DNA of 64,000 bases, from positions 1 through 64,000 of the forward strand of contig CACNSR010000001.1 of NCBI GenBank assembly GCA_902623175.1, in the 5' to 3' direction. The position numbers and the translations under genes are program-made. A model generated the notes under the pieces. It was not told the DNA's origin and searched no databases. It worked only from the letters and a program-made list of their open reading frames with translations. The stretch is from Halieaceae bacterium. Lineage in GTDB: Bacteria > Pseudomonadota > Gammaproteobacteria > Pseudomonadales > Halieaceae. Position 1 is the first letter of the stretch; each line of letters opens with the position of its first letter. Positions 41,116 through 50,825 of this stretch are shown here, in pieces.

Positions 41116-41168
41116 CCGCGCCCGCGAGGCAAGTGCCTCGATTCCATCAGTATAAATCGGAGAGCAAC

Positions 41169-41594
41169 ATGGCGGTGGAACGCACCTTATCGATTATCAA
41201 ACCCGATGCGGTAGGGAAAAACGTGATCGGCCAGATCATCGGCCGTTTTGAAGAGGCGGGACTGACCGTCGTCGCGGCCAAAATGCTGCATCTGTCGGAC
41301 AACCTCGCGGGTGGTTTTTACGCTGAGCACAAAGAGCGCCCCTTTTACCCGGATCTCGTCAAGTTCATGACTTCAGGACCAGTGGTTGTTCAGGTGTTAG
41401 AGGGTGAGGGTGCGATCGCGCGCAATCGCGAGCTGATGGGGGCAACGAATCCTCAAGAAGCCGACGCTGGCACCATTCGCGCTGACTTTGCTCAATCCAT
41501 CGATGCCAACGCGGTCCACGGTTCGGATTCCTCCGCTTCTGCTGAGCGTGAAATTGCCTACTTCTTTGCCTCAAGCGAGATCTGCCCACGCTGA
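41169..41594 (+). CDS. ndk: Nucleoside diphosphate kinase
   Basis: [41 protein letters not shown]. Confidence 0.96.
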   Translation: MAVERTLSIIKPDAVGKNVIGQIIGRFEEAGLTVVAAKMLHLSDNLAGGFYAEHKERPFYPDLVKFMTSGPVVVQVLEGEGAIARNRELMGATNPQEADAGTIRADFAQSIDANAVHGSDSSASAEREIAYFFASSEICPR

Positions 41595-41597
41595 GGC

Positions 41598-42773
41598 ATG
41601 GCCGGCTCTGATGCCATGACCGCAGCAGACCAGCTCATCGCCACCGCACCGGTAACCAATCGGGTCAACCTGTTGGGTTTGACCCGGCAGCAGCTCGAGA
41701 CCTTTTTCACTGACCTCGGCGAGAAGCGATTTCGCGCTCAACAGGTCATGAAATGGATCCATCACCGCGGCGTGCGCGACTTTGAGGAGATGACAGACCT
41801 CAGTCAGGCACTCCGCACCCAGTTGGGGGATATTGCCGAGATCACACCACCGTCCATTGCCGAGCAGCGCGATTCCCAAGATGGCACCCGAAAGTGGGCC
41901 ATCGCGGTCGAGGGAGGCAGTCTGGTCGAGGCGGTGCTGATACCTGAGGGTGACCGCGCCACGCTGTGCGTGTCTTCTCAAGTGGGGTGCAGCCTAGACT
42001 GCACCTTTTGCTCCACCGGCAAGCAGGGCTTCCAACGGGATTTGACTGCGGCTGAGATCATCGGTCAGGTATGGCTGGCCATTAATTCCTACGATGCGTG
42101 GCAGTCCGGCAAGGGCCGAGTCGTGACCAATGTGGTCATGATGGGCATGGGCGAGCCACTGCTCAACTTCGATAACGTCGTGTCCGCCATGAACCTGATG
42201 TGTGACGATCTGGCCTACGGGCTCTCCAAGCGCAAGGTAACGCTGTCGACATCGGGAGTGGTGCCCAATCTGGATCGGCTCGCTGAGTGGGCAGACGTCA
42301 GTTTGGCCGTATCGCTTCATGCACCCAATGACGCGCTGCGTGATCAGATCGTACCTATTAACCGGAAATATCCCATCGCCCGGTTGCTGGCCTCCGCCAA
42401 AGCTTATTTGGATGCGCAACCGGACAAAAAACGAGTGGTGACCATCGAGTACACCTTGCTCGCAGGTGTCAATGACAGTGCCGGCCAGGCGCGAGAGCTC
42501 GCCACCTTGTTGAATGACTATCCCTGTAAGATCAACCTCATTCCCTTTAACGATTTCCCCAATTCGGGTTATCGACGACCCAGCGGCAATGCCGTCAGTC
42601 GGTTTTGGCAGGTGCTGACCGATGCCGGTTTTGTGGTGACCGTGAGAACGACCCGGGGCGATGACATTGACGCGGCCTGTGGCCAGCTGGTGGGTGAGGT
42701 TGTAGACCGGACCCGGCGTGCAGAGCGTTACCGGGCCGGACGCGGCGATCACAGCCTGTTGGAATCAAGCTGA
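41598..42773 (+). CDS. rlmN: 23S rRNA (adenine2503-C2)-methyltransferase / tRNA A37 methyltransferase (radical SAM)
   Basis: [51 protein letters not shown]. Confidence 0.95.
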   Translation: MAGSDAMTAADQLIATAPVTNRVNLLGLTRQQLETFFTDLGEKRFRAQQVMKWIHHRGVRDFEEMTDLSQALRTQLGDIAEITPPSIAEQRDSQDGTRKWAIAVEGGSLVEAVLIPEGDRATLCVSSQVGCSLDCTFCSTGKQGFQRDLTAAEIIGQVWLAINSYDAWQSGKGRVVTNVVMMGMGEPLLNFDNVVSAMNLMCDDLAYGLSKRKVTLSTSGVVPNLDRLAEWADVSLAVSLHAPNDALRDQIVPINRKYPIARLLASAKAYLDAQPDKKRVVTIEYTLLAGVNDSAGQARELATLLNDYPCKINLIPFNDFPNSGYRRPSGNAVSRFWQVLTDAGFVVTVRTTRGDDIDAACGQLVGEVVDRTRRAERYRAGRGDHSLLESS

Positions 42774-42776
42774 TGA

Positions 42777-43217
42777 AAGCGTGCGGCCTTTTTGTACTAC
42801 TGAGGGCGCTTTATCGAGGCGGAGCGCGAGTTTTATCGCGTGACGGAAGACACGCTCTAAAGCGGTCGTCCCATGGCGTTTGTGAATTTGGGGTTCAGTC
42901 GGCTGCAGTTAGAGGACGACGCGGGCGCCGAGGTGGCCTTTACACGGGCCCTGTCGATGGATCGACGCAAATCGGTGGCGCTTTTGGAGATGGGTTTTCT
43001 GCGTCTCGAAGCGGGTGATACTAATGAAGCTGCGCGGTATCATGGCACCCACAGGACGGTCTCTCCACAGCAATCGCCGCGGGGGCTGCTACTCGGTCTG
43101 GAAATCGCCGCTCTAACAGGCGACCAGGATCCGCTGGGTGGTTATGAGTTGGCATTGCGCAATCTGTACTCGGATTCTCTAGAGTACAGGGTCTGGATGG
43201 AGCGTCAGAGTCGATAA
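42777..43217 (+). pseudogene. pilF: Degraded pilF/pilW (type IV pilus biogenesis TPR protein), C-terminal remnant with two in-frame stops
   Basis: In-frame reading from 42777: KRAAFLYY*GRFIEAEREFYRVTEDTL*SGRPMAFVNLGFSRLQLEDDAGAEVAFTRAL...PQQSPRGLLLGLEIAAL...YELALRNLYSDSLEYRVW. Stops are TGA 42801-42803 and TAA 42858-42860. Position between rlmN and ispG is the usual pilF locus. Confidence 0.8.
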
Positions 43218-43259
43218 CGAGTATCTGGTCTGAGAACCGGATGCATGAGGACAGTGGCC

Positions 43260-44387
43260 ATGAACCAGCCTTCACCCATAAAGCGCCGCGTAAGTAGACA
43301 GATTCAGGTGGGTAACGTGCCGATTGGCGGCGATGCCCCTATCGCCGTGCAGAGCATGACCAACACCGAGACCTGCGACGTTGAGGCAACAGTCTCACAG
43401 ATCAATGCCATCGCAGCAGCCGGTGCAGATTTGGTCAGGGTATCCGTGCCCAGCATGGAGGCTGCCGAGGCCTTCAAGGAGATTCGCCTCAGAGCCGGTG
43501 TCCCACTAGTGGCGGATATTCACTTCGATCACAAAATTGCGCTCAAGGTCGCCCAGTATGGTGTCGACTGTCTGCGTATCAATCCCGGCAACATTGGTCG
43601 CGAGGCCAAGGTCAAAGAGGTCATGGCGGCGTGCCAGGATCGTGGTATCCCGATTCGTATCGGTGTGAATGCGGGCTCTCTGGGTAAGGAGCTACTGCGC
43701 AAGTATCCCGAGCCGAATGCCGACGCGCTGGTGGAGTCCGCGCTGAGAAATGTGGAGATACTGGATCGCCACGATTTTCAGGATTTCAAGGTGAGCGTTA
43801 AGGCGTCGGAGGTCTTCATGGCGGTAGAGGCCTATCGCAAGCTGGCCGAGCAAATTGAACAGCCGCTGCATTTGGGTATTACCGAGGCCGGCGGCATGCG
43901 CGGTGGCACCGTAAAGTCTGCGGTGGGGATCGGCATGCTGTTGATGGAAGGTATTGGCGATACCATCCGCATCTCACTCGCCGCGGACCCGGTGGAAGAG
44001 ATCAAGGTGGGTTTTGAAATCTTAAAGAGCCTGAAACTGCGTACCAATGGCATTAATTTCATTGCCTGCCCCAGCTGCTCGCGTCAGAACTTCGATGTCA
44101 TTAGCACCATGAACGAACTAGAGAATCGTCTTGAGGATGTGCGCACACCCATGGACGTGGCGGTGATCGGTTGTATCGTCAATGGCCCGGGCGAAGCACG
44201 GGAGGCGGATGTTGGCTTGACGGGTGCCACGCCTAATAATCTGATCTATATCTCTGGAGAGCCCGACCACAAAGTCAGCAACCAGGAATTTGTCGACCAT
44301 CTTGAATCGGTGATTCGCGATCGCGCAGAGGCCCTTGAAGTCGCGCGCTCGGAACGGGAAGCCAATATCATCTCCAGCACCCACTGA
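43260..44387 (+). CDS. ispG: 4-hydroxy-3-methylbut-2-en-1-yl diphosphate synthase
   Basis: [46 protein letters not shown]. Confidence 0.95.
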   Translation: MNQPSPIKRRVSRQIQVGNVPIGGDAPIAVQSMTNTETCDVEATVSQINAIAAAGADLVRVSVPSMEAAEAFKEIRLRAGVPLVADIHFDHKIALKVAQYGVDCLRINPGNIGREAKVKEVMAACQDRGIPIRIGVNAGSLGKELLRKYPEPNADALVESALRNVEILDRHDFQDFKVSVKASEVFMAVEAYRKLAEQIEQPLHLGITEAGGMRGGTVKSAVGIGMLLMEGIGDTIRISLAADPVEEIKVGFEILKSLKLRTNGINFIACPSCSRQNFDVISTMNELENRLEDVRTPMDVAVIGCIVNGPGEAREADVGLTGATPNNLIYISGEPDHKVSNQEFVDHLESVIRDRAEALEVARSEREANIISSTH

Positions 44388-44397
44388 CGGCCGCATC

Positions 44398-45678
44398 ATG
44401 ACAACTTTCCGAGCGATACGCGGGATGGTCGATATCCTGCCCGAGGACACCCCGCTGTGGCAGTCAATGGAGACGGCCGCGCTCGAGGTATTGTCGAGCT
44501 ATGGCTACGCCGAGATCCGTTTACCCATTCTGGAGCCGACGGATCTGTTTGCCCGCTCCATCGGCGAGGTCACCGATATCGTCGAAAAAGAGATGTACAG
44601 CTTTGCTGATCGCAATGACGACAGCGTGACGTTGCGTCCGGAGGGCACGGCGGGGTGCGTTAGGGCAGTGGTTCAGCACAACCTTGCAATGACGCCTCAG
44701 CGCCTGTGGTACATAGGACCGATGTTTCGCTACGAGCGACCCCAAAAAGGCCGCCAGCGCCAGTTTCATCAGCTGGGTGTTGAGGCATTTGGCGTGGTAA
44801 CACCCGATCAGGACGCTGAGCTGGTCGCGCTGAGTCGGCAGTTATGGCGACGACTTGGGTTGGACGGCGCCCTGCAGTTGGAGATCAACAGCATTGGTTC
44901 TGCAGCGGATCGCGCACGCTACCGGGAGGCCCTGGTGGGCTATCTCGGCGAACATCGTGACAGCCTGGATGAAGACAGCCAGCGCCGCTTAGAGACTAAC
45001 CCGCTCCGCATTCTCGACAGCAAGAGCCCGGACACTCAGGCCGTGCTTGTTTCGGCTCCGGTGCTCTCTGATTATCTCGATGCCGAGACGAAAGCTGAAT
45101 TTGCCGACTTACTCAGCCAGCTAGATGCGCTCGGTATTGCCTATGTCGTCAATCCTAGACTGGTACGCGGCCTCGATTACTACAACAAAACGGTATTTGA
45201 ATGGACCACTGAGCATCTTGGAGCGCAGAGCACCGTGTGCGGCGGCGGTCGGTATGACACGCTGGTATCGATGTTTGGCGGAAAAGAGACGCCGGCAGCC
45301 GGCTTTGCCGTGGGTCTCGAACGACTGATCTTGCTCATGCAGGCATTGGATATTAAAGTCTCGGCCCCAGCGGACCTGTACGTGGTTACGTCAGACGATT
45401 CTGCCTACCGACACAGCCTGCCACGGCTGGATGCTTTGCGTCGGCAGTTCCCGGATCTTGATGTGGTGCAGCACCTTGGTGGTGGCAGCTTCAAGAGCCA
45501 GTTCAAGCGTGCTGATAAAAGTGGCGCTGCGTGGGCGCTGGTTTATGGTGCCGCCGAAGTAGCAAACAACCAGGTGACGCTTAAGCCCTTGCGGGCAGAA
45601 GCTGAGCAACAGACCATAGCGGATGCCGAGCTGGAGTCATTTCTGGCCCGCTATCTCGCGGCAGCACAAAGCGCCTGA
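44398..45678 (+). CDS. hisS: Histidyl-tRNA synthetase
   Basis: FRAIRGMVDILPEDTPLW, LRPEGTAGCVRA, VRGLDYYNKTVFEW, GGGRYDTLV. Confidence 0.96.
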   Translation: MTTFRAIRGMVDILPEDTPLWQSMETAALEVLSSYGYAEIRLPILEPTDLFARSIGEVTDIVEKEMYSFADRNDDSVTLRPEGTAGCVRAVVQHNLAMTPQRLWYIGPMFRYERPQKGRQRQFHQLGVEAFGVVTPDQDAELVALSRQLWRRLGLDGALQLEINSIGSAADRARYREALVGYLGEHRDSLDEDSQRRLETNPLRILDSKSPDTQAVLVSAPVLSDYLDAETKAEFADLLSQLDALGIAYVVNPRLVRGLDYYNKTVFEWTTEHLGAQSTVCGGGRYDTLVSMFGGKETPAAGFAVGLERLILLMQALDIKVSAPADLYVVTSDDSAYRHSLPRLDALRRQFPDLDVVQHLGGGSFKSQFKRADKSGAAWALVYGAAEVANNQVTLKPLRAEAEQQTIADAELESFLARYLAAAQSA

Positions 45679-45693
45679 TAAAAGGAGTCGCGC

Positions 45694-46371
45694 GTGGCAG
45701 AACATATGCAGGACGAAGCGGATCTCGAGGCCCTAAAACGGTGGTGGGACGAGAACGGCAAAGGCATCGTTGCCGCGGTGGTAATGGCCGTGCTGGGAAC
45801 GGTGGGCTGGCAGCAGTATCAGCAACTCACTGTCTCCAAAGCAGAGGCTGCATCAGATCTCTATGCCAGTATGCTCCTCATCCAGCGCGAAGGGGATGAT
45901 CCCGAGCAGTTGGCGGCGCTGGCAGCGCAATTAAAAGAAAGGCACAGAGGATCCACTTATGCGCGATTCGGTGCCATGCTGGAAGCGCGCGTGGCCGTCG
46001 AGGCCGGTGATCTCGCTGCCGCGGAGTCCGCATTGCGATGGGCGCTGTCCGCCGGCGACACACGCTCTGATATTGGGCAGCTAATTCAGCTACGGTTGGC
46101 GCGGGTTATCGCAGCCGAGGGTCAGGAAACCGAGGCGCTGGCGATACTCTCGCAGGGGAGCGACGCCTATCCGGTGGCCTATGCGCAGGCAGAGGGCGAT
46201 ATCCACTTGGCAGCGGGCCGCACGGATGATGCGTTGACGGCGTATCGCGAGGGCCGCGATCTGGCCACAGAGCTCGGTCAGTACAGCGTTGTACTCGATA
46301 ACAAGGTACGCACGCTCGAGACTCGCCTACCCGCCTCACCTGAGGCTGACGTCGCCGAGGATGCTAGTTGA
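45694..46371 (+). CDS. yfgM: YfgM family tetratricopeptide protein
   Basis: MAEHMQDEADLEALKRWWDENGKGIVAAVVMAVLG; located between hisS and bamB. Confidence 0.88.
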   Translation: MAEHMQDEADLEALKRWWDENGKGIVAAVVMAVLGTVGWQQYQQLTVSKAEAASDLYASMLLIQREGDDPEQLAALAAQLKERHRGSTYARFGAMLEARVAVEAGDLAAAESALRWALSAGDTRSDIGQLIQLRLARVIAAEGQETEALAILSQGSDAYPVAYAQAEGDIHLAAGRTDDALTAYREGRDLATELGQYSVVLDNKVRTLETRLPASPEADVAEDAS

Positions 46372-47543
46372 TGAAACTGCTCATGCGCATAGTGCTGGTG
46401 ATGAGTTTTGCGCTCAGTGCAGGCTGTAGCACGATTACGGGTTGGTTCAGCGACGATGATTTTGATCCACGTGAGCCCGTTGAACTGCAGAAAATCGACG
46501 AACAGGTCAAACTCAAAAGCCGCTGGTCCCGCGGGGTCGGTGATGGCCAGGGTGAAGGCCTCTACAAAATCAATCCCATCCTCGTGAATGACAGCATTTA
46601 TGTTGCCTCCTCCGAGGGCAAGCTCGCCTCGGTCGATGCTGAGACGGGCCGGGTGCGCTGGAAAAGTAATCTCGATTTGGCATTGTCTGGCGGTGTAGGG
46701 CACCACGGGGACTCCATTTTTGTCGGCGCCTCGGAAGGACTGGTCATACGCCTGTCCGCCGATAGCGGTAAGGAAATCTGGCGCGCTGTGGTGTCGGGTG
46801 AGGTGCTGGCGGCGCCTCAGGGTGATGGTCGCTATGTGGTGGCCCAGACCTATGACGGCAAGCTGAGGGGTTTCGATTACCAGACCGGTGAAACCCGTTG
46901 GACCTACACCAGCGATGTCCCCGTGCTGACCCTGCGCGGTACCGGCACGCCGATGATTCTTGGCGACAACGCGATCGCCGGCTTCGCCGACGGAAAGTTG
47001 ATCGCCGTCAATCTGCGCTCGGGCAATGTGGCTTGGGAGTCCCGGGTGGCGATTCCTCAGGGCCGATCTGAAATCGAGCGCATTGTTGATATCGATGGAT
47101 CTATGGCGCTTCAAGGCAACGAACTGTATGTCGCGAGCTATCAAGGCCGCTTGGCGGCCATCGATACGCGCTCCGGTCGGCGGCTCTGGCAGCGAAATGT
47201 GTCGTCGGTATCGGGTGTCGGCGTGGGCTTTGGCAACGTCTACGTCGCTGACGACGATGGCACCGTGAGTGCGTTCCTGCGCAATGGGCAGGGAGTACGC
47301 TGGCAGAATATCGATCTAGGGTTCCGCGAGTTGTCGCGACCGACGCCGGTGAACAGCTACGTGGCAACGGTTGATTTCGAGGGGTACCTGCATCTGCTAT
47401 CGCAAGTCGATGGAGAAATCGTTGGCCGTGCCAAGGTCGATTCAAAGGGCGCGCGAGCCGACATGATCGCGCAGGGCAACCGTCTGTTTGTCTACACCAA
47501 CGACGGTGCCTTAAAAGCCTACGACGTCGAAGCGCGAAACTGA
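46371..47543 (+). CDS. bamB: Outer membrane protein assembly factor BamB
   Basis: Lipobox-like SAGC; PQQ-like beta-propeller repeats; syntenic with yfgM and der. Confidence 0.92.
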   Translation: MKLLMRIVLVMSFALSAGCSTITGWFSDDDFDPREPVELQKIDEQVKLKSRWSRGVGDGQGEGLYKINPILVNDSIYVASSEGKLASVDAETGRVRWKSNLDLALSGGVGHHGDSIFVGASEGLVIRLSADSGKEIWRAVVSGEVLAAPQGDGRYVVAQTYDGKLRGFDYQTGETRWTYTSDVPVLTLRGTGTPMILGDNAIAGFADGKLIAVNLRSGNVAWESRVAIPQGRSEIERIVDIDGSMALQGNELYVASYQGRLAAIDTRSGRRLWQRNVSSVSGVGVGFGNVYVADDDGTVSAFLRNGQGVRWQNIDLGFRELSRPTPVNSYVATVDFEGYLHLLSQVDGEIVGRAKVDSKGARADMIAQGNRLFVYTNDGALKAYDVEARN

Positions 47544-47547
47544 CATC

Positions 47548-48975
47548 ATGCTGCCCGTGCTCGCCTTGGTGGGCCGTCCCAACGTCGGCAAATCCACGCT
47601 CTTTAACCAACTAACCCGCAGTCGGGACGCTTTGGTTGCCAATTTGTCGGGTCTGACCCGTGATCGACAGTACGGCCAAGGGCAACTGGACGACACCGCC
47701 TTTATGGTCATCGATACCGGTGGCATTTCGGGTGAGGAAGAGGGCATCGATGCGGCAATGGCGAGCCAGTCGATGGTGGCCATCTCTGAGGCCGACGTGG
47801 TTTTGCTGTTGGTGGATGGTCGCGCGGGTCTGCACCCTGGCGACGAGGCACTCGTGACGCACCTGCGCACCGAGGGCAAGGTCTTCCATTTGGTGGTGAA
47901 TAAGATCGATGGCGTGGATGAGGACATCGCTGCCAGTGATTTTTATCAGCTCGGGGTTGATCAGCTGCACAAGATTGCGGCCTCCCAAAATCGTGGCGTG
48001 CGCAAGCTTATTGCCACTGTCTTGACACCCTGGTTAGAACAAGCCGATGAGGAGTCGCTTCCAGCGGTCGAGGGTGCCATCCGGGTCGCGATTGTCGGCC
48101 GCCCTAACGTCGGGAAGTCAACGCTGGCGAATAGGCTGCTGGGTGAGGAACGGGTGGTGGTCTTCGACCAGCCCGGCACTACCCGGGACAGCGTCTATAT
48201 CGATTACGAGCGCCGGGATCGGCACTACACGCTGATTGACACCGCCGGAGTGCGCAAGCGCAAGAATGTCCGCGAGGCCGTGGAAAAGTTTTCTATCGTG
48301 AAAACCCTGAAGGCCATTGCGCATGCTCACGTAGTGATCCTCACCATGGATGCCCAAGAAGGCCTGGTGGAGCAGGATCTGCATTTGTTGGGCCTATGTA
48401 TCGACGCAGGTAGAGCGCTCGTCATTGCCCTAAACAAATGGGATGGCATTGAGTCCGATGAGCGGGATTGGATTCGCTCAGAGCTGCGCCGCCGACTGCA
48501 GTTCATTGACTACGCCGATATTCATTTCATCTCAGCCCTGCACGGATCTGGAGTCGGCAAACTTTATGGTTCGATCCATGCGGCCCACGACTCGGCGACC
48601 CGGTCCCTGAGCACGCCGCGTCTCAATCGAATTTTGGAAGACGCAGTGGCGAGCCATCCACCACCTATGGTGAACGGACGACGGGTCAAACTTCGCTATG
48701 CGCACGCCGGTGGCCAGAACCCCCCCGTCGTGGTGGTTCATGGCACCCAGACGGATGCGCTGCCGGCGAGTTACCAACGCTACCTGGAAAAGATCTTTCG
48801 CCGTGAGCTGGCACTGTATGGCACCCCCATTCGCATTGAATTGCGATCCGGAGACAACCCTTATGCAGGAAAGCGCAACAAGCTCAACCAGCGTCAGGTG
48901 CAACGGCGCCGACGCATGATGAGCCACATCAAAAAATCAGAGAAGAAAGCGCGTAATAAGAAACGCGACGGGTGA
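47548..48975 (+). CDS. der: Ribosome biogenesis GTPase Der (EngA)
   Basis: Two GTPase domains: GRPNVGKSTLFNQL and GRPNVGKSTLANRL. Confidence 0.96.
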   Translation: MLPVLALVGRPNVGKSTLFNQLTRSRDALVANLSGLTRDRQYGQGQLDDTAFMVIDTGGISGEEEGIDAAMASQSMVAISEADVVLLLVDGRAGLHPGDEALVTHLRTEGKVFHLVVNKIDGVDEDIAASDFYQLGVDQLHKIAASQNRGVRKLIATVLTPWLEQADEESLPAVEGAIRVAIVGRPNVGKSTLANRLLGEERVVVFDQPGTTRDSVYIDYERRDRHYTLIDTAGVRKRKNVREAVEKFSIVKTLKAIAHAHVVILTMDAQEGLVEQDLHLLGLCIDAGRALVIALNKWDGIESDERDWIRSELRRRLQFIDYADIHFISALHGSGVGKLYGSIHAAHDSATRSLSTPRLNRILEDAVASHPPPMVNGRRVKLRYAHAGGQNPPVVVVHGTQTDALPASYQRYLEKIFRRELALYGTPIRIELRSGDNPYAGKRNKLNQRQVQRRRRMMSHIKKSEKKARNKKRDG

Positions 48976-48982
48976 AGGCGCG

Positions 48983-50098
48983 TTACAGCGGCTCCCCTGC
49001 GGGATACAGAGCCCCTACCAACTCAGCGAGGCGTTGTTGCAAACGGGCGCGATCCTTAGCCTGCACATTAATGTGCCCCACTTTTCGCCGGCTGCGGACT
49101 GACTTCGTGTACCAATGCAGGTTCACATCCTCCGCCTGTAAAAGCGCCGCGTCGGGTTCTCGACCCAAGAGATTCACCATGCCCGAATAGAGCGCAGGTC
49201 GGGTGTTGCCCGGACGCGTGTTGGTAATGACGCGAATGTGGTTGCTGAACTGGGAGGTGACACCGGCGTCCTGAGACCAATGGCCACTGTTATGGACCCG
49301 GGGTGCCAGTTCGTTCACGCGCAACGCGCCACCCTCATCAAAGAGCTCGATAGACAGCACGCCCACGTATGACCACTGCTCGAGCAATGTGCGCGCAATG
49401 TGGTTGGCCTGCGCCTGAGTCTCTGCGCTGATGTTGGCCGCCGGGACCTCTGAGGTGAGCAGAATCCCTTCGCGGTGACGATTCTCGGCCAGTGGATACA
49501 GCACGGTATCTCCGCTCACAGAGCGCGCCGCAATCATCGACAGCTCGCGGTCAAAGTGAACAGCACCCTCAACCACCAACGGTGGCAGCGAATCTATCTG
49601 TGCCGCCAAGGTCTCTAGCGCCGCGTCATCGCGGAGCAACCACTGGTTCTGGCCGTCATAGCCCTGTTCACAGGATTTCACGAAAGTGGGGTAGCCAAGT
49701 GCTTCTACCGCAGCAATTAATGCCGGCCCATCCTCCACCAACTGGAATGGAGCGGTATCGATACCGAGGTTTTGCAGCGCAGTTTTTTCCCGGCCACGAT
49801 GTTGGCAGATGCGAATCGCCTCGGGGGAGGGCGCGACCAGACAGTGCTCGGCCAGTCCTTCTAGCAAGGCCACGTTCACATGTTCTTTCTCGACGGTAAC
49901 GACATCGGGGCGTCCCAGCGCCTCAAAGAGCGCCGCCGGTTCGGGAGCGTGATCACGGGTGACCACGGGGCCCAGCCCGGCAACGCAGTCCGTGCCCTCG
50001 CCAGGGTCGGCGATAAAGGTGAAGTGGTGGCCGATTTCCCAGCCCGCCAAGGCCAGCATCCTTGCCAATTGGCCGCATCCGGCGATGGCAATGCGCAT
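48983..50098 (-). CDS. purK: 5-(carboxyamino)imidazole ribonucleotide synthase
   Basis: ATP-grasp PurK: IAGCGQLARMLALAG, NELAPRVHNSGHWSQDAGVTSQFSNHIR. Confidence 0.95.
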   Translation of the reverse strand: MRIAIAGCGQLARMLALAGWEIGHHFTFIADPGEGTDCVAGLGPVVTRDHAPEPAALFEALGRPDVVTVEKEHVNVALLEGLAEHCLVAPSPEAIRICQHRGREKTALQNLGIDTAPFQLVEDGPALIAAVEALGYPTFVKSCEQGYDGQNQWLLRDDAALETLAAQIDSLPPLVVEGAVHFDRELSMIAARSVSGDTVLYPLAENRHREGILLTSEVPAANISAETQAQANHIARTLLEQWSYVGVLSIELFDEGGALRVNELAPRVHNSGHWSQDAGVTSQFSNHIRVITNTRPGNTRPALYSGMVNLLGREPDAALLQAEDVNLHWYTKSVRSRRKVGHINVQAKDRARLQQRLAELVGALYPAGEPL

Positions 50099-50580
50099 CA
50101 GTCGACGGTGCGGGGGACGTTGTCGGTTTGCCGTGCTCTCCAGTTCTGCATCGCTTCTGACAGCTCGGGATCCGAGGTGGCCAGAATCTGCGCCGCCATC
50201 AGGCCTGCATTAAACGCGCCGGCCTCACCAATTGCCTGGCAAGCGACCGCTACGCCTTTTGGCATTTGCACGATCGAGAGCAGGCTGTCCATGCCTTTCA
50301 GCTGCTTGCTGGAGACAGGTACGGCGATCACTGGCAGGTGGGTCATCGACGCAGCCATACCGGCTAAATGTGCGGCACCACCGGCGCCCGCGATAATGAC
50401 CTTCAGGCCACGCGACGCCGCGCCATCGGCAAATTCCACCAGCCTCGCAGGTGTACGGTGCGCCGATACAACCCGTGTCTCAAAGGGCACACCCAGCTCG
50501 GTGAGCACGGTGGTGGCAGCTTGCATGGTTTCCCAGTCAGATTGGGACCCCATGATGATGCTGACCAGCGGTTCGCTCAT
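50098..50580 (-). CDS. purE: 5-(carboxyamino)imidazole ribonucleotide mutase
   Basis: [41 protein letters not shown]. Start at 50580, not the track start at 50835. Confidence 0.95.
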   Translation of the reverse strand: MSEPLVSIIMGSQSDWETMQAATTVLTELGVPFETRVVSAHRTPARLVEFADGAASRGLKVIIAGAGGAAHLAGMAASMTHLPVIAVPVSSKQLKGMDSLLSIVQMPKGVAVACQAIGEAGAFNAGLMAAQILATSDPELSEAMQNWRARQTDNVPRTVD

Positions 50581-50825
50581 GCTTTTCTCTCCTGACCGGC
50601 GGGGCCGGTAGCGCAGTGGCGCGGGCAAGGGGCGGAGTCTAGGGGCAAACGCGGCGACTTTAAAGGGAAGCCTTTCAAGGTCGGATAATTCACAACAAAC
50701 CGGCTTATTTGGACTGTGAATGGTAAGTATGAGATCTATTTTGTTTGAAAATAATGAGCTGAGACATAGACTGCCGGCGAGATTAAAATGCTGCCCGGGC
50801 AGTGCAAGTGAACAGGAGAGACACC

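Noticed and set aside
41994-42752. 252-aa antisense ORF within rlmN
   Set aside because: Shadow ORF; radical SAM motifs are on the + strand.
42773-43018. 81-aa [20 protein letters not shown]... after rlmN as a novel small protein
   Set aside because: Reads an alternative frame of the pilF remnant; the neighbouring frame carries the recognisable TPR homology.
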